From an uncultured Saprospiraceae bacterium (lineage in GTDB: Bacteria > Bacteroidota > Bacteroidia > Chitinophagales > Saprospiraceae): a DNA stretch of 35,377 bases. The position numbers and the translations under genes were made by a program. The notes beneath the pieces were generated by a model. It did no database searches and had not been told where the DNA came from. It saw nothing but the letters and a program-made list of their open reading frames with translations. Below are positions 8,613 through 17,317 of the stretch, in pieces (within the stretch, counting starts at the first letter, position 1; each line of letters begins with the position of its first letter). The stretch spans positions 1-35,377 of the forward strand of contig CALIZI010000225.1 of NCBI GenBank assembly GCA_938028705.1. The letters run 5' to 3'.

Positions 8613-10985
8613 TTATTTCAATAAAATCATTTTTCCGGTAAATACTTCTTCATTAATTACTAATTGATACAAATACACGCCGCTTGATAAATTATTCGCA
8701 TTAAAATCAAAGTCGTGTGTACCGCGTGTTTGTTTTTCCGTATTTATAATTTCTTCTAAAACAACACCTTGTACATTCGTAATCATAAGTTTGACAGTAC
8801 TGTTTCTTGGTAAATAATATCGAATTACCGTTTTCTCATGGAATGGATTTGGATAATTGAATACTTGTACGGCGTTCATCCATTCAGGTCTGTCATTACT
8901 TTCTTTCGAATCATCAACTACGGACAAATCGGCTTCTGACAACTGTTGCAATGGCTCATCTGAATTATTCGCTATCAATGCATTACCGATACTGCAAGGT
9001 TCAATTTTACCATGAAATCGACCATCAGGCTGCACTTCAAATCCCGATAATAAACGTATGCGAATCCCCGCCGTATAAGTCACATTCGCATCTGCCGCAA
9101 CGGTACTCGCCGATTTGAGGGAATCAATGGAACTAAATACCACAGGATTATCCGTATGTAAAGTTTCATTTACAAATACATCCTGACCACATTCGCCGAC
9201 AGGCGTACCGATACATTCGCAATAGCCATCCCACTGGTCGTCCTCTGTATCAGGATTTCCATCATCACAAAGTGTACCTGCATCTATGCACTCTCCCGAA
9301 CAAATCCCACTACCATCCCAAGTATCATTAATCGTGGCGGGGTCGCCGTCGTCGCAAGGTGTACCTATGCTTGCATACGTACCGGAGCAATTGCAGGCTC
9401 CATCCCAAGTGTCGTTGAAAGTATTTTCGCGTCCGTCTTCACAAGCTGTATCTGCGGCAGGGCAAGCTGTTCCCCAACAGCCACAGTTACCATCCGCTTT
9501 GTCATTATAAGTCAATGAATCGCCATCATCGCAAGGCGCATCGAAGGGCAGACAATCAGAACCCACACTCACACAAATGCCACCTTCCAAAGTCGCAAAT
9601 AATCCGCTGACTTTCAAATAGTAAGTCGTACCGGAAGATAAACCATTGACTTTAAATAAATTACCCGTACAGCCAATGCCTTGCTCTGCATCACAATGAA
9701 ATGCTTCACAAGCTACTTCCGTCAATGACGGACAAGTTCCGGCGTAGAGTGCCATCGTGTGTGCATACTCGGCATTGGCGTGTACGGATACGCTGTCAGT
9801 ATTCGCCGGAACTTGGAAACTGTACCAAATATCGGCTTGCTCATGAGTGCCGCAAGAGGAAGGTGCATCTAAATTAGCGTGAATATTAGTACCCGACTGA
9901 CAGCCACTTCCTATTGTGAGCGGCGTGGCTTGGTTGCAGGCATCATTGGCGGGTGGCGCGGGTGGCGGTGTGCCATCTTCCACCCGAATACAAAACAGTC
10001 CTTCATCGCTGCCAAAGGTACAATCCGCACCACTGACGCGAATGTGATACCATTTATTATAGGTCAATCCCGTCAGGCGTAAGTGTTCTCCTGTAAAGCC
10101 AAATTCATCGTCGTTGGTACAAGCGATTTGGTTTTTTCCCTTGAAAACGGTAATCACATCATTGAGTGCGGTGGTGTCTCTACCCGGCGCAAAATTGACT
10201 AAATCGGGATAAGTCACAATGACATCAGCCATACCTGAAGCGGGAGCTTTGAATTTATACCAAACACCATGTGCTTCTGCGTCTGCACAGCCCGAAGGGT
10301 CGCGTTCCAAACGTGCGCCGATATTATTTCCGGCAGTGCAATCTGCGCCTATGCCGAGCGCGGTGGCACGTTTGCAGTGGTCATTGAGTTGACCAAATCC
10401 GGTGACAGTAATTTTGTCAAAAGCAACCCAATTGGTGTGTTGCCCGTTGTCATCGTAGGTGAATAGGAGGCGCATGTTTTCATCTTTCAGATAAGTGAGG
10501 TCTATCGTGTGATTTATAAATGCTTCCGTTTCCGTGCCTTGATAAACGAGTACATTAGTCGTGTCATTCCCATGTAATAGGGCTGCGGTAAAGTGTGCGT
10601 AAGTGTCGTACTCACAATCGTAAATATAGTTGTCATTATTTAAATGACAAGAATCTGTTTGGAAAATTCTGTTTTTAAAATTCACTTGTAATTCGAGTTC
10701 TATACGGTGGTCATTAACACCGTCAAAGACTGGCGATACTAACTGCACTCGCGCAGGTGAATTGGCTGGGTTGTCATTATCATCGAAATAGGCGTAACTG
10801 CCTATTCCATTGCCACCAATATCGCTATCAATACCGACTTGGTAGCTTGTGTTTCCCGCTTGTGTGAGGGAAGTCCAACCTGTTCCGATTAGCCCTGTGT
10901 CAAAATTATTATCTAATAAAATATTTTGACCATACACGAAAGCGGATAGGCATATTATGATTGATATTATTATAATTTGCTTCAT
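8613..10985 (-). CDS. multidomain T9SS surface protein with Cys-rich CDDG repeats
   Basis: The 790-residue product starts with a signal peptide cut near VYGQ. A jelly-roll, choice-of-anchor/MAM-like domain covers about 22-195. Two PPC-like modules follow at about 200-335 and 346-475, both opening with ND.C..AT.L.IG. Four Cys-rich repeats lie at about 484-600, of the form C-[DE]-DG-x(3)-T-x-x-D-x-W-DG-x-C-x-C-x-G, rich in Asp and probably disulfide-linked and calcium-binding. A 3-coathanger-like stack (about 605-665, GIRIRLLSGFEVQPDGRFHG) leads to a T9SS tail from about 706 (VQVFNYPNPFHEKTVIRYYL). This is a typical large adhesin-like cargo; no enzyme site is visible. A heptamer array lies in its 5' leader. 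Confidence 0.85.
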   Translation of the reverse strand: MKQIIIISIIICLSAFVYGQNILLDNNFDTGLIGTGWTSLTQAGNTSYQVGIDSDIGGNGIGSYAYFDDNDNPANSPARVQLVSPVFDGVNDHRIELELQVNFKNRIFQTDSCHLNNDNYIYDCEYDTYAHFTAALLHGNDTTNVLVYQGTETEAFINHTIDLTYLKDENMRLLFTYDDNGQHTNWVAFDKITVTGFGQLNDHCKRATALGIGADCTAGNNIGARLERDPSGCADAEAHGVWYKFKAPASGMADVIVTYPDLVNFAPGRDTTALNDVITVFKGKNQIACTNDDEFGFTGEHLRLTGLTYNKWYHIRVSGADCTFGSDEGLFCIRVEDGTPPPAPPANDACNQATPLTIGSGCQSGTNIHANLDAPSSCGTHEQADIWYSFQVPANTDSVSVHANAEYAHTMALYAGTCPSLTEVACEAFHCDAEQGIGCTGNLFKVNGLSSGTTYYLKVSGLFATLEGGICVSVGSDCLPFDAPCDDGDSLTYNDKADGNCGCWGTACPAADTACEDGRENTFNDTWDGACNCSGTYASIGTPCDDGDPATINDTWDGSGICSGECIDAGTLCDDGNPDTEDDQWDGYCECIGTPVGECGQDVFVNETLHTDNPVVFSSIDSLKSASTVAADANVTYTAGIRIRLLSGFEVQPDGRFHGKIEPCSIGNALIANNSDEPLQQLSEADLSVVDDSKESNDRPEWMNAVQVFNYPNPFHEKTVIRYYLPRNSTVKLMITNVQGVVLEEIINTEKQTRGTHDFDFNANNLSSGVYLYQLVINEEVFTGKMILLK

Positions 10986-10989
10986 GATT

Positions 10990-11037
10990 GAGTTCGAGTT
11001 ACGGGTTACGAGTTGCGAGTTGCGAGTTACGGGTTGT
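10990..11037. repeat. degenerate heptamer array in the leader of the 790-residue T9SS gene
   Basis: After a partial unit, six in-phase 7-mers follow: GAGTTAC, GGGTTAC, GAGTTGC, GAGTTGC, GAGTTAC, GGGTTGT. Variation is almost confined to A/G transitions at positions 2 and 6. The array begins 5 bp upstream of the minus-strand ATG at 10985. No complementary partner array is visible in this gap. Confidence 0.8.
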
Positions 11038-11072
11038 GTTTTTTAATAAATTAATAAATTAAATTTTATACG

Positions 11073-12782
11073 TTAAAACAGTTGCATAACGCGACTGTAT
11101 TTTTGCCCTGCGGTTTGAATGTGATAGGTACATTCTCCAGTAAGCAAAGGATATTGAGTACGGTTCAATTGATAGGTAAAACTTCCGGCTTTGGGGTGAT
11201 AGCCATTGACCAATTCCCATTTTTGTCCTTCTTTTTCAAGTGTTAGCCTAATATCTCCTGGCTGCTTTACAGCGTATTTTATTTCTACAATATTCGCGTT
11301 GTTAGGGTCGGTATTATGTCCGAGTATGAGGGCATTACTCACTAAACCGAAGGCACTATTTGGATTACAGGGTGAATTGAAGAGGTTGGAAATACGATTA
11401 TAAGGTGCCGTATCGGTGACATCATCGTGTGGATTTTCTAGGATAGTATCCGTGACATTGCTGTCGATACAAAACCAGTCATCGAGAATAGAGGCATAAA
11501 CCTCTTGGAATGGAGTCACATCATCATAGTCGTGTATCGGAAGTGGTGAATCGGGATGCTTACTTGTTGTAAATTCCGGTGTATCGCCATACATATTACC
11601 GTTGACAGATTCGCCGAATAGCATGACTACATTGGTTTCTCCATGTTCTGTGCCTACGTTTTCAGGGAGTACATTGTCATTATTATAGCCATTATCCTTT
11701 TTGGTACGCCCAAATTCAGAGTAAGCCATGACAATAACTTTATCCTGCCAGCCTTGCTTGGCAAGGTCATTCATAAAGGCATCTACCAAAGTCGCTGTGT
11801 CGCCAAGTAAATTACGATGCCAGTTGTTGAGGTTTTGGTTGGCATGGGTATCAAAGCCGCGAATCTGTACGTGGTAAACGGGTGTACCGAGTCCGCCTTT
11901 TATCAATCGGGCTACGATAGCCATTTGTTCTGCGAGTTCATTTCCACTATGCATCACAGTATTACCATAGCTGACTTCATTTACACCAAGATTATAGGCT
12001 TTACTCACTGTTTCGCCGTACCGTATAGCACTATTGGTGATAGCTCGAACAAAATCTACTTCCTGTGCGGCAGGACAATTACCAGCCAACAGAGGGTAAA
12101 ACAAACCACTACTCACCAATTCGTAAAAGTCCTGTGCGTCTTTGAAGGAAAGTTCCATTTGTCCGACACTTGATTTGAAGCTCAAATTGGAGTAATTGCC
12201 AATGTTAACCGCTGCGGGCATAGCGGGAGGATTTTCTATAAATGAAGGTAAAACTGTATTCAGATAGCGTCCTATCCAACCGCTATCTCCCAAATTGGGT
12301 GCGGCGTGGTGGTAGCCGCCTTCCCACATTTTTGTACGGGCAAAATGGGAGCGATTATACTGTATAGGTGTAAAATTGACATTGTGTATAACTGCCATAT
12401 TGCCATTATCCCAATGTTTTTGCAGGGGCTGCATTTCAATGGGCATGGCATATTTTGAATCCAGAATAATTTGCTCATTTTCAGGTACATAAATATTAGG
12501 ACGGCAATCGTAATAGCCTTGCATGGTATTAGGGATAATGGTATTGAGTCCGTCATTTCCACCGTTGAGTTTTAACAAAACAAGTATGCGGTCATCGCGC
12601 TCGGCATCGGGCGAAAATGAAGCGGAGGCATTAAAAGGTAGTCCTTGTAAAGCAAGGGAACCAATACCTGCCAAGCCCGAAGTCATCAGAAACTGACGGC
12701 GCGACCAGTTGCGGTGCATCGCTTCGTGTGCCTGCGAATCGTCCAGCGTATAACCCTTTTTATGTTGATGTATTTTTTTCAT
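11073..12782 (-). CDS. DUF1501 family protein (copy 1)
   Basis: The 569-residue product carries a twin-arginine-like leader (NWSRRQFLMTSGLAGIGSLA) preceded by about 25 hydrophilic residues, as usual for DUF1501 proteins. The family core shows LLKLNGGNDGLNTIIP, SEFGRTKKDNG and GTEHGETNVVMLFG, motifs that place it near the sulfatase/alkaline phosphatase fold. The end (about 490-569) is a small beta domain with SRVMQLF resembling a T9SS tail without an obvious PNP. DUF1501 genes commonly sit beside DUF1800 genes; that is established as an association, while the function remains unclear. Its DUF1800 partner lies directly upstream, across a mirrored repeat. Confidence 0.88.
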   Translation of the reverse strand: MKKIHQHKKGYTLDDSQAHEAMHRNWSRRQFLMTSGLAGIGSLALQGLPFNASASFSPDAERDDRILVLLKLNGGNDGLNTIIPNTMQGYYDCRPNIYVPENEQIILDSKYAMPIEMQPLQKHWDNGNMAVIHNVNFTPIQYNRSHFARTKMWEGGYHHAAPNLGDSGWIGRYLNTVLPSFIENPPAMPAAVNIGNYSNLSFKSSVGQMELSFKDAQDFYELVSSGLFYPLLAGNCPAAQEVDFVRAITNSAIRYGETVSKAYNLGVNEVSYGNTVMHSGNELAEQMAIVARLIKGGLGTPVYHVQIRGFDTHANQNLNNWHRNLLGDTATLVDAFMNDLAKQGWQDKVIVMAYSEFGRTKKDNGYNNDNVLPENVGTEHGETNVVMLFGESVNGNMYGDTPEFTTSKHPDSPLPIHDYDDVTPFQEVYASILDDWFCIDSNVTDTILENPHDDVTDTAPYNRISNLFNSPCNPNSAFGLVSNALILGHNTDPNNANIVEIKYAVKQPGDIRLTLEKEGQKWELVNGYHPKAGSFTYQLNRTQYPLLTGECTYHIQTAGQKYSRVMQLF

Positions 12783-12802
12783 GTTTGAAATGTTTTGAGT
12801 CG

Positions 12803-12913
12803 CGTACAGGCGATTTTAATCGCCATGTTTTACAAAATTTATATTTTATTTTTTTTAATAAAATTTAAAAAATACAATTCGCTTGCGACATGGCGACTGA
12901 AGTCGCCTGTACG
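12803..12913. repeat. inverted 26-bp elements with paired base changes
   Basis: The left arm 12803-12828 and the right arm 12888-12913 are the same element in opposite orientation, about 60 bp apart with an AT-rich centre. Each arm is itself a hairpin: GGCGAT-TTTA-ATCGCC in one, GGCGAC-TTCA-GTCGCC in the other. The T-A pair of one stem is a C-G pair in the other, so both sides changed together. The right arm ends 1 bp from the DUF1800 stop codon; the left arm starts 20 bp upstream of the DUF1501 ATG. Confidence 0.85.
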
Positions 12914-12914
12914 A

Positions 12915-14552
12915 TTAACTAAGATTAAATTCAGGTTGGCGTGTAAAGAAAATCAGTACGTCAATGATTTGTTGGCGGACTTGCGGTTTGTCAAAATAAC
13001 CAATACCCGTAACGCTCCAAGCTCCTCCTGTAAAGTAGGCAGGTGGTGTACTGCCTCGCAGTACAGCAAGGGCTTTTCCTATTTGCTTTTCCTGTAATTG
13101 AATCGTAAAAAAATGATCAGCTAAGGCTATGACGACTTTATCCGGCTCTTTTAAATCGTTAGTATCATTATTGATAGCTAAGGTCAAATCCTCTGCGAGT
13201 TGGCGTAATATTTCAGGAATATCACCTCCAAAGTGGGACAATATGTAGTCGTATCTACTCCAGCGTATAGCCAACGAATACTGAGTAATCCACGAGTGAT
13301 GCTCATCCCAACCTGATACATCGGGGGGACGGAGGAGTGTTTGTCCGACTGTACTTGCACTACCAACTATACTGTAATGAAAAAGTGACGTAGCACTATT
13401 GCTTGCATCATAGCCTAAGTTTGCTTTTCTGGGCAGTGAGGCGAAAAACTCTATGGGATTTTTGATGTGTGCGCCTATATATTTTTCTTCAAAAAAATGT
13501 TCACTTTTGAATAATTGGCGGACTACCGGAGCAATTTCCCAGTTGCTATTAATGAAGGTCTGTGCCAAAACGTCAATGACAGTTTCACCCGCCGAATCTA
13601 TGTCATGCGAGATGAAATATTGATACATTTTTTTACAAATAAACCACGCAATTTCATTGGCTTTTACTGTGAATAATTGGTTATGAAAATCCACATATTC
13701 CTCATAAGCGGCAGCCATATACGTAGGTGGACTATCAGTTGGGTCGGCAGTTTCTATGTGAACATTGCCATGAATACAAGCATTTGGCGGCGGAATGGTA
13801 GGCGTGGGAGACGTAACAGAAAACCCCATCATGGTCTTTGTTCCCCAATCGTGACAGCCCGCATTGAAGGCACGCTCACCGAGTGTCTCAGAAATGTGAT
13901 AGTACCAACCTGTCATTATCCGTCCTACTTCTTCGACATCATTTTGCGTATAATTGTTATTGCCATATTTGTCGGTAATCCCCATAGTGAATAGTTCTAA
14001 CAATTCGCGGGGGTAGTTTTGGTTAGGACTGCCTACTGTACTTTTGCCACCGTCCAGATAGTTGAGCATGGCATGAGTTAAGCCCATTTCTATGACAAAA
14101 TCTTTGAAATTGCCCAATGCGTATTTATGCAAGGTGTAATTGTATTCGAGAATCGATAAAGGGGGACCACTTTGATAAACATCCACAACCAAATGCCCCG
14201 ACCAGAATAAAACCATTTTGGCACGTACACTTTCATCAAATATCCACCGTTGTAAATCTGTAAAACACCGATACCAAGCACCATGATGATTGAAATGTTC
14301 AGTACCTTCAATTGAAAGTAGTGTCCTGTCATATAAGTCCTGATAGCTCGGTGCGGCAGTAATCGCCTCATCTATCAATTCATCTGCGAGTTGTGCGGGT
14401 GTTTTGTTGAGTCCAGCTTGTATCTCTTGTAGGCTTGCGCCAAAGCCGAGTCGATTGTATAAATGGTGGATGCGAACTTTATTCCATAGTTTTGATGCAC
14501 CTGTGTATTCATTGATGCTCGAATCCACTGTATTACAAGTAATTACGCTCAT
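12915..14552 (-). CDS. DUF1800 family protein (copy 1)
   Basis: The 545-residue protein has the DUF1800 hallmarks: HHLYNRLGFGASLQEIQAGL near the start, MVLFWSGHLVV, NYPRELLELFTMGI and PPDVSGWDEHHSWI. Unlike the second copy near 34 kb it shows no N-terminal signal peptide or lipobox from this start (MSVITCNTVDSS). I see no in-frame upstream extension that supplies one, so its export route is uncertain. It is transcribed before the DUF1501 gene. The biochemical role of DUF1800 proteins is not established. Confidence 0.87.
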   Translation of the reverse strand: MSVITCNTVDSSINEYTGASKLWNKVRIHHLYNRLGFGASLQEIQAGLNKTPAQLADELIDEAITAAPSYQDLYDRTLLSIEGTEHFNHHGAWYRCFTDLQRWIFDESVRAKMVLFWSGHLVVDVYQSGPPLSILEYNYTLHKYALGNFKDFVIEMGLTHAMLNYLDGGKSTVGSPNQNYPRELLELFTMGITDKYGNNNYTQNDVEEVGRIMTGWYYHISETLGERAFNAGCHDWGTKTMMGFSVTSPTPTIPPPNACIHGNVHIETADPTDSPPTYMAAAYEEYVDFHNQLFTVKANEIAWFICKKMYQYFISHDIDSAGETVIDVLAQTFINSNWEIAPVVRQLFKSEHFFEEKYIGAHIKNPIEFFASLPRKANLGYDASNSATSLFHYSIVGSASTVGQTLLRPPDVSGWDEHHSWITQYSLAIRWSRYDYILSHFGGDIPEILRQLAEDLTLAINNDTNDLKEPDKVVIALADHFFTIQLQEKQIGKALAVLRGSTPPAYFTGGAWSVTGIGYFDKPQVRQQIIDVLIFFTRQPEFNLS

Positions 14553-14575
14553 AATTATTTTATTCTGGACATAGA

Positions 14576-14671
14576 AATCTCAAGGGCAACCATGTTGCCA
14601 ATGCAGAGATTCCGTATGTAATTTGAAAAACTTAAACCGTACCTGCTACCCACCCGTAAGCGGGCGCAGGT
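14576..14671. terminator. two hairpins between the head-repeat operon and DUF1800
   Basis: One nested hairpin at 14576-14611 pairs AATCTC with GAGATT and GGCAAC with GTTGCC around a CAT loop. A second at 14641-14671 pairs ACCTGC with GCAGGT and CCCG with CGGG around TAAG. They fall in the 140-bp gap just after the stop of the 365-residue fibre gene and before the DUF1800 start. The second is a plausible terminator for the fibre operon, but has no strong T tract. Confidence 0.5.
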
Positions 14672-14695
14672 GTGTGTTATAAAGAGTTGAGGGGT

Positions 14696-15793
14696 TTATT
14701 TGCTTCGTAACTGCTTTACTTCTTCTTTCAATTCTGTATTCTCAGCTTCGAGTACATCAAGACGTTTGTTCATTTCGATAAGGTGGAGGATCACTTCCTC
14801 TATCTTCACTTGCTGACGCTTGGTGACATCTGAAAGGTGGATTTCACCATTCATTTCTTCTTCTGATTGGAAGCCGATTAAGTGTCCTTCTTCTTCGATA
14901 TGTTGGGCTTCTTCCTCCAAACTCGGTAAATCATAACACACATCAAAAACAAAATCGCACCAGTTATTTTCAATAATAACTTCATCACTGCGTATCTTGC
15001 CGCATACATCGAGGGCGTTTTGTGGGGCGTTGGTATTGATGCCGAGTTTGCCGGCTGCCATATCGCCTACGAGAAACTCTTTGTTAGTGCCATTTCCTAT
15101 GAATAGGTGATTGGCGTAGTTTGAGGGAGTTCCCCATACACCTGTATCCATACCACTTCCAATGAAAATACAACCGTCTCCTATGTTTGTGGAACCTGCA
15201 TTTGCTCCAATAGCTACTACATCATTCCCACCTATTGCACGTCCGGCACTATGACCTATGATAGTGCTACGGTCTCCGCCTGCGTAGTGCCCTCCGGCTT
15301 CAGTACCGATTATAACCAACTCGCTTCCTCCGGCTGAAGGAAGCATACCTATGCCATAACCAATAGCCACAACATTAGATGATAAATTGAAATGATTTGC
15401 TCCTATAACATTCGATAATACTTCACTGCCAATGGCGATATTATGACTTCCTTTTAATTGCGTACCAGCATGATAGCCAAGTGCTGTATTTTTATCACCT
15501 GTTTGATTTTGGCGGAGAGCATAAGCACCGAAAGCCGTATTATATGAACCTGATGTTGTGGTGTACGATGCTGATGTACCAACAAAAGTATTCCGATATC
15601 CGGTCGAGTATGCGCCTGCACCGTAACCTAATGCGGTAAGTTCTCCTGTTGTTGGGTTATTCGCTCCTGCTCCGGTTCCGAAGATTGCACTTCCTACGAT
15701 GCTTGTATTACAATCACAAGATTGCCCCATAGCTCCGAAAGCTATCGTCATACAAAGGGTTAATGTGCTTAAAAGTTGAAGTAAATTTTTCAT
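14696..15793 (-). CDS. YadA-like head-repeat fibre protein with coiled-coil end (365 aa)
   Basis: After a signal peptide (cut near GAMGQ) come many short Gly/Ala/Asn-rich repeats such as NTALGYHAGTQLKGSHNIAIG and DVVAIGANAGSTNIG, the left-handed beta-roll pattern of trimeric adhesin heads. The C-terminal third has KLGINTNAPQNALDVCGKIR, then a segment (LPSLEEEAQHIEEEGHLIG) typical of Bacteroidota tail-fibre-like proteins, then a coiled coil (HLIEMNKRLDVLEAENTELK). There is no PNP-type T9SS tail and no outer-membrane anchor domain, so attachment is unclear. It lies 33 bp downstream of its paralogue, probably in one operon. I infer a trimeric surface or secreted fibre. Confidence 0.82.
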   Translation of the reverse strand: MKNLLQLLSTLTLCMTIAFGAMGQSCDCNTSIVGSAIFGTGAGANNPTTGELTALGYGAGAYSTGYRNTFVGTSASYTTTSGSYNTAFGAYALRQNQTGDKNTALGYHAGTQLKGSHNIAIGSEVLSNVIGANHFNLSSNVVAIGYGIGMLPSAGGSELVIIGTEAGGHYAGGDRSTIIGHSAGRAIGGNDVVAIGANAGSTNIGDGCIFIGSGMDTGVWGTPSNYANHLFIGNGTNKEFLVGDMAAGKLGINTNAPQNALDVCGKIRSDEVIIENNWCDFVFDVCYDLPSLEEEAQHIEEEGHLIGFQSEEEMNGEIHLSDVTKRQQVKIEEVILHLIEMNKRLDVLEAENTELKEEVKQLRSK

Positions 15794-15826
15794 AAGTGCT
15801 TAAAGTTTTGAGTGAGAAAAATAATT

Positions 15827-17038
15827 TTATGATTTTTTCAATATTTGAATTTCATTTTTTAATTCGATATTTTCTGTTTCGAGTTGCTCTAAGCGGTTGA
15901 GTATTTTAGAGTTTTCTTTTTCCATTTGAATGAGGTGGAGTATCATTTCTTCTATCTTAACTTGTTGGCGTTTGGTGACATCTGCGATGTGGATTTCACC
16001 GTTCATTTCTTCTTCTGATTCAAAGCCTATCAGGTGTCCTTTTACTTCGATGTGTTTTGCTTCTTCTTTGAGTGTGGGTAGTTTATAATTTTTGTAAAAA
16101 ACAAAATCGCACCAGTTGTTTTCTATGATGACTTCATCACCGCGTATTTTGCCGCATACGTCAAGGGCGTTTTGTGGGGTATTGGTATTGATGCCGAGTT
16201 TGCCGTTGGCGATGTCGCCTATGATGAACTCTGTGTTTGTACCGTTTCCTATGAATAGGTGGTTGTCATAGCTTTGGTCACTATCTAAATGCATATTCCC
16301 TCCAATGAAGATATTATAATCTCCACCATTAAATTTTCCTGCATTGACTCCGATTGCTACATTTCCGCCTCCTTCCATTAGACTTCCGGCATTTGCTCCA
16401 ATAATGACTGAATTATTACCGCCTCTATAACTCGAAGCTGCTCCATCTCCAATACTGATGATATTATTTCCACTTCCCGTGGGATTTCCCAGTGAATTAC
16501 GTCCTATGGCTATTGCTTTGTTCATACCGCTTACCACCGGATTGGTTCCACTTTGATAAGGACTTCCTAAAGAACCGTGTCCTATCGTGATATTATATTC
16601 GCCTGTCACTAAATCTATTCCGGCAGCATGTCCGATACCTATATTATACATACCGGTCGTCACATTCGCAAGGGTTCCGTTGCCAAAACCAGCATTGCCT
16701 GCCCCTATGGTGTTATTCATACCTGCACCGTCTCCAAAAAAATTATTAAAATACCCTGTTGTATTGTATCTTCCGGCTGCATATCCGAAAAAATTATTGT
16801 GATTACCTGTCGTATTATTCTCTCCGGCAAAAGAACCAAAAACGGTAAGACGAGCTCCGCCTGTCGCATTATTCATAGCATTATGTCCGTATGTCGTCGT
16901 AGCGGCATGATTGGCAGAATTGGCATTGGTGTTTGGTCCAAATTCATTATAAGTGCCGTTAGCGTATTGTCCGTAAGACCATAAGGACATTAAAATTCCG
17001 AGTGTGATAAGTGTTGAGATGCGAATTGAATTTTTCAT
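15827..17038 (-). CDS. YadA-like head-repeat fibre protein with coiled-coil end (403 aa)
   Basis: This is the first gene of the two-gene fibre operon and a close paralogue of the gene after it. The signal peptide ends near LWSYGQ. The head consists of repeats like GNHNNFFGYAAGRYNTTGYF, NNFFGDGAG and YNIGIGHAAG. The C-terminal third is nearly the same as in the partner: KLGINTNTPQNALDVCGKIR, EIHIADVTKRQQVKIEEM, then a Leu/Glu coiled coil longer by one or two heptads. The two tails match far better than the heads, consistent with tandem duplication and head divergence. The shared tail may allow hetero-oligomers (inference). Confidence 0.82.
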   Translation of the reverse strand: MKNSIRISTLITLGILMSLWSYGQYANGTYNEFGPNTNANSANHAATTTYGHNAMNNATGGARLTVFGSFAGENNTTGNHNNFFGYAAGRYNTTGYFNNFFGDGAGMNNTIGAGNAGFGNGTLANVTTGMYNIGIGHAAGIDLVTGEYNITIGHGSLGSPYQSGTNPVVSGMNKAIAIGRNSLGNPTGSGNNIISIGDGAASSYRGGNNSVIIGANAGSLMEGGGNVAIGVNAGKFNGGDYNIFIGGNMHLDSDQSYDNHLFIGNGTNTEFIIGDIANGKLGINTNTPQNALDVCGKIRGDEVIIENNWCDFVFYKNYKLPTLKEEAKHIEVKGHLIGFESEEEMNGEIHIADVTKRQQVKIEEMILHLIQMEKENSKILNRLEQLETENIELKNEIQILKKS

Positions 17039-17279
17039 AAGTATTTAAGTTTGAGTAAAAAATGATTTTTAAAATAAGTGAATTTATGATTTTTCTAAAT
17101 TTTAATTAATATAAAATATTGACAGTTTATTAAAAACATTTATATTTACATCAATATTTTTCGCTTTGTGACAGTGCAAAGATGTTTCATTTAAACATTA
17201 ATACAAAGGAAGAAATTGGGCTTTTTTCGGTTTTTACAAAATAAAAACAAAGTAAAACTACCTGAATTACAATACTTTA

Positions 17280-17287
17280 TACTTTTG
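17280..17287 (+). promoter_or_regulatory. possible -7 element (TACTTTTG) before the 490-aa gene
   Basis: TACTTTTG fits the Bacteroidota -7 consensus TAnnTTTG and would give a leader of roughly 25 bases before the ATG at 17318. No TTG lies at the expected -33 distance. The rest of the gap 17039-17317 is AT-rich and shows nothing further. Confidence 0.35.
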
Positions 17288-17317
17288 TTTGAAATTTGAA
17301 AAAAAAATATATTTTCG

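Noticed and set aside
14696-17038. Prophage tail-fibre genes
   Set aside because: Tail-fibre-like C-termini are common in Bacteroidota surface proteins; both have signal peptides and no phage genes are nearby.
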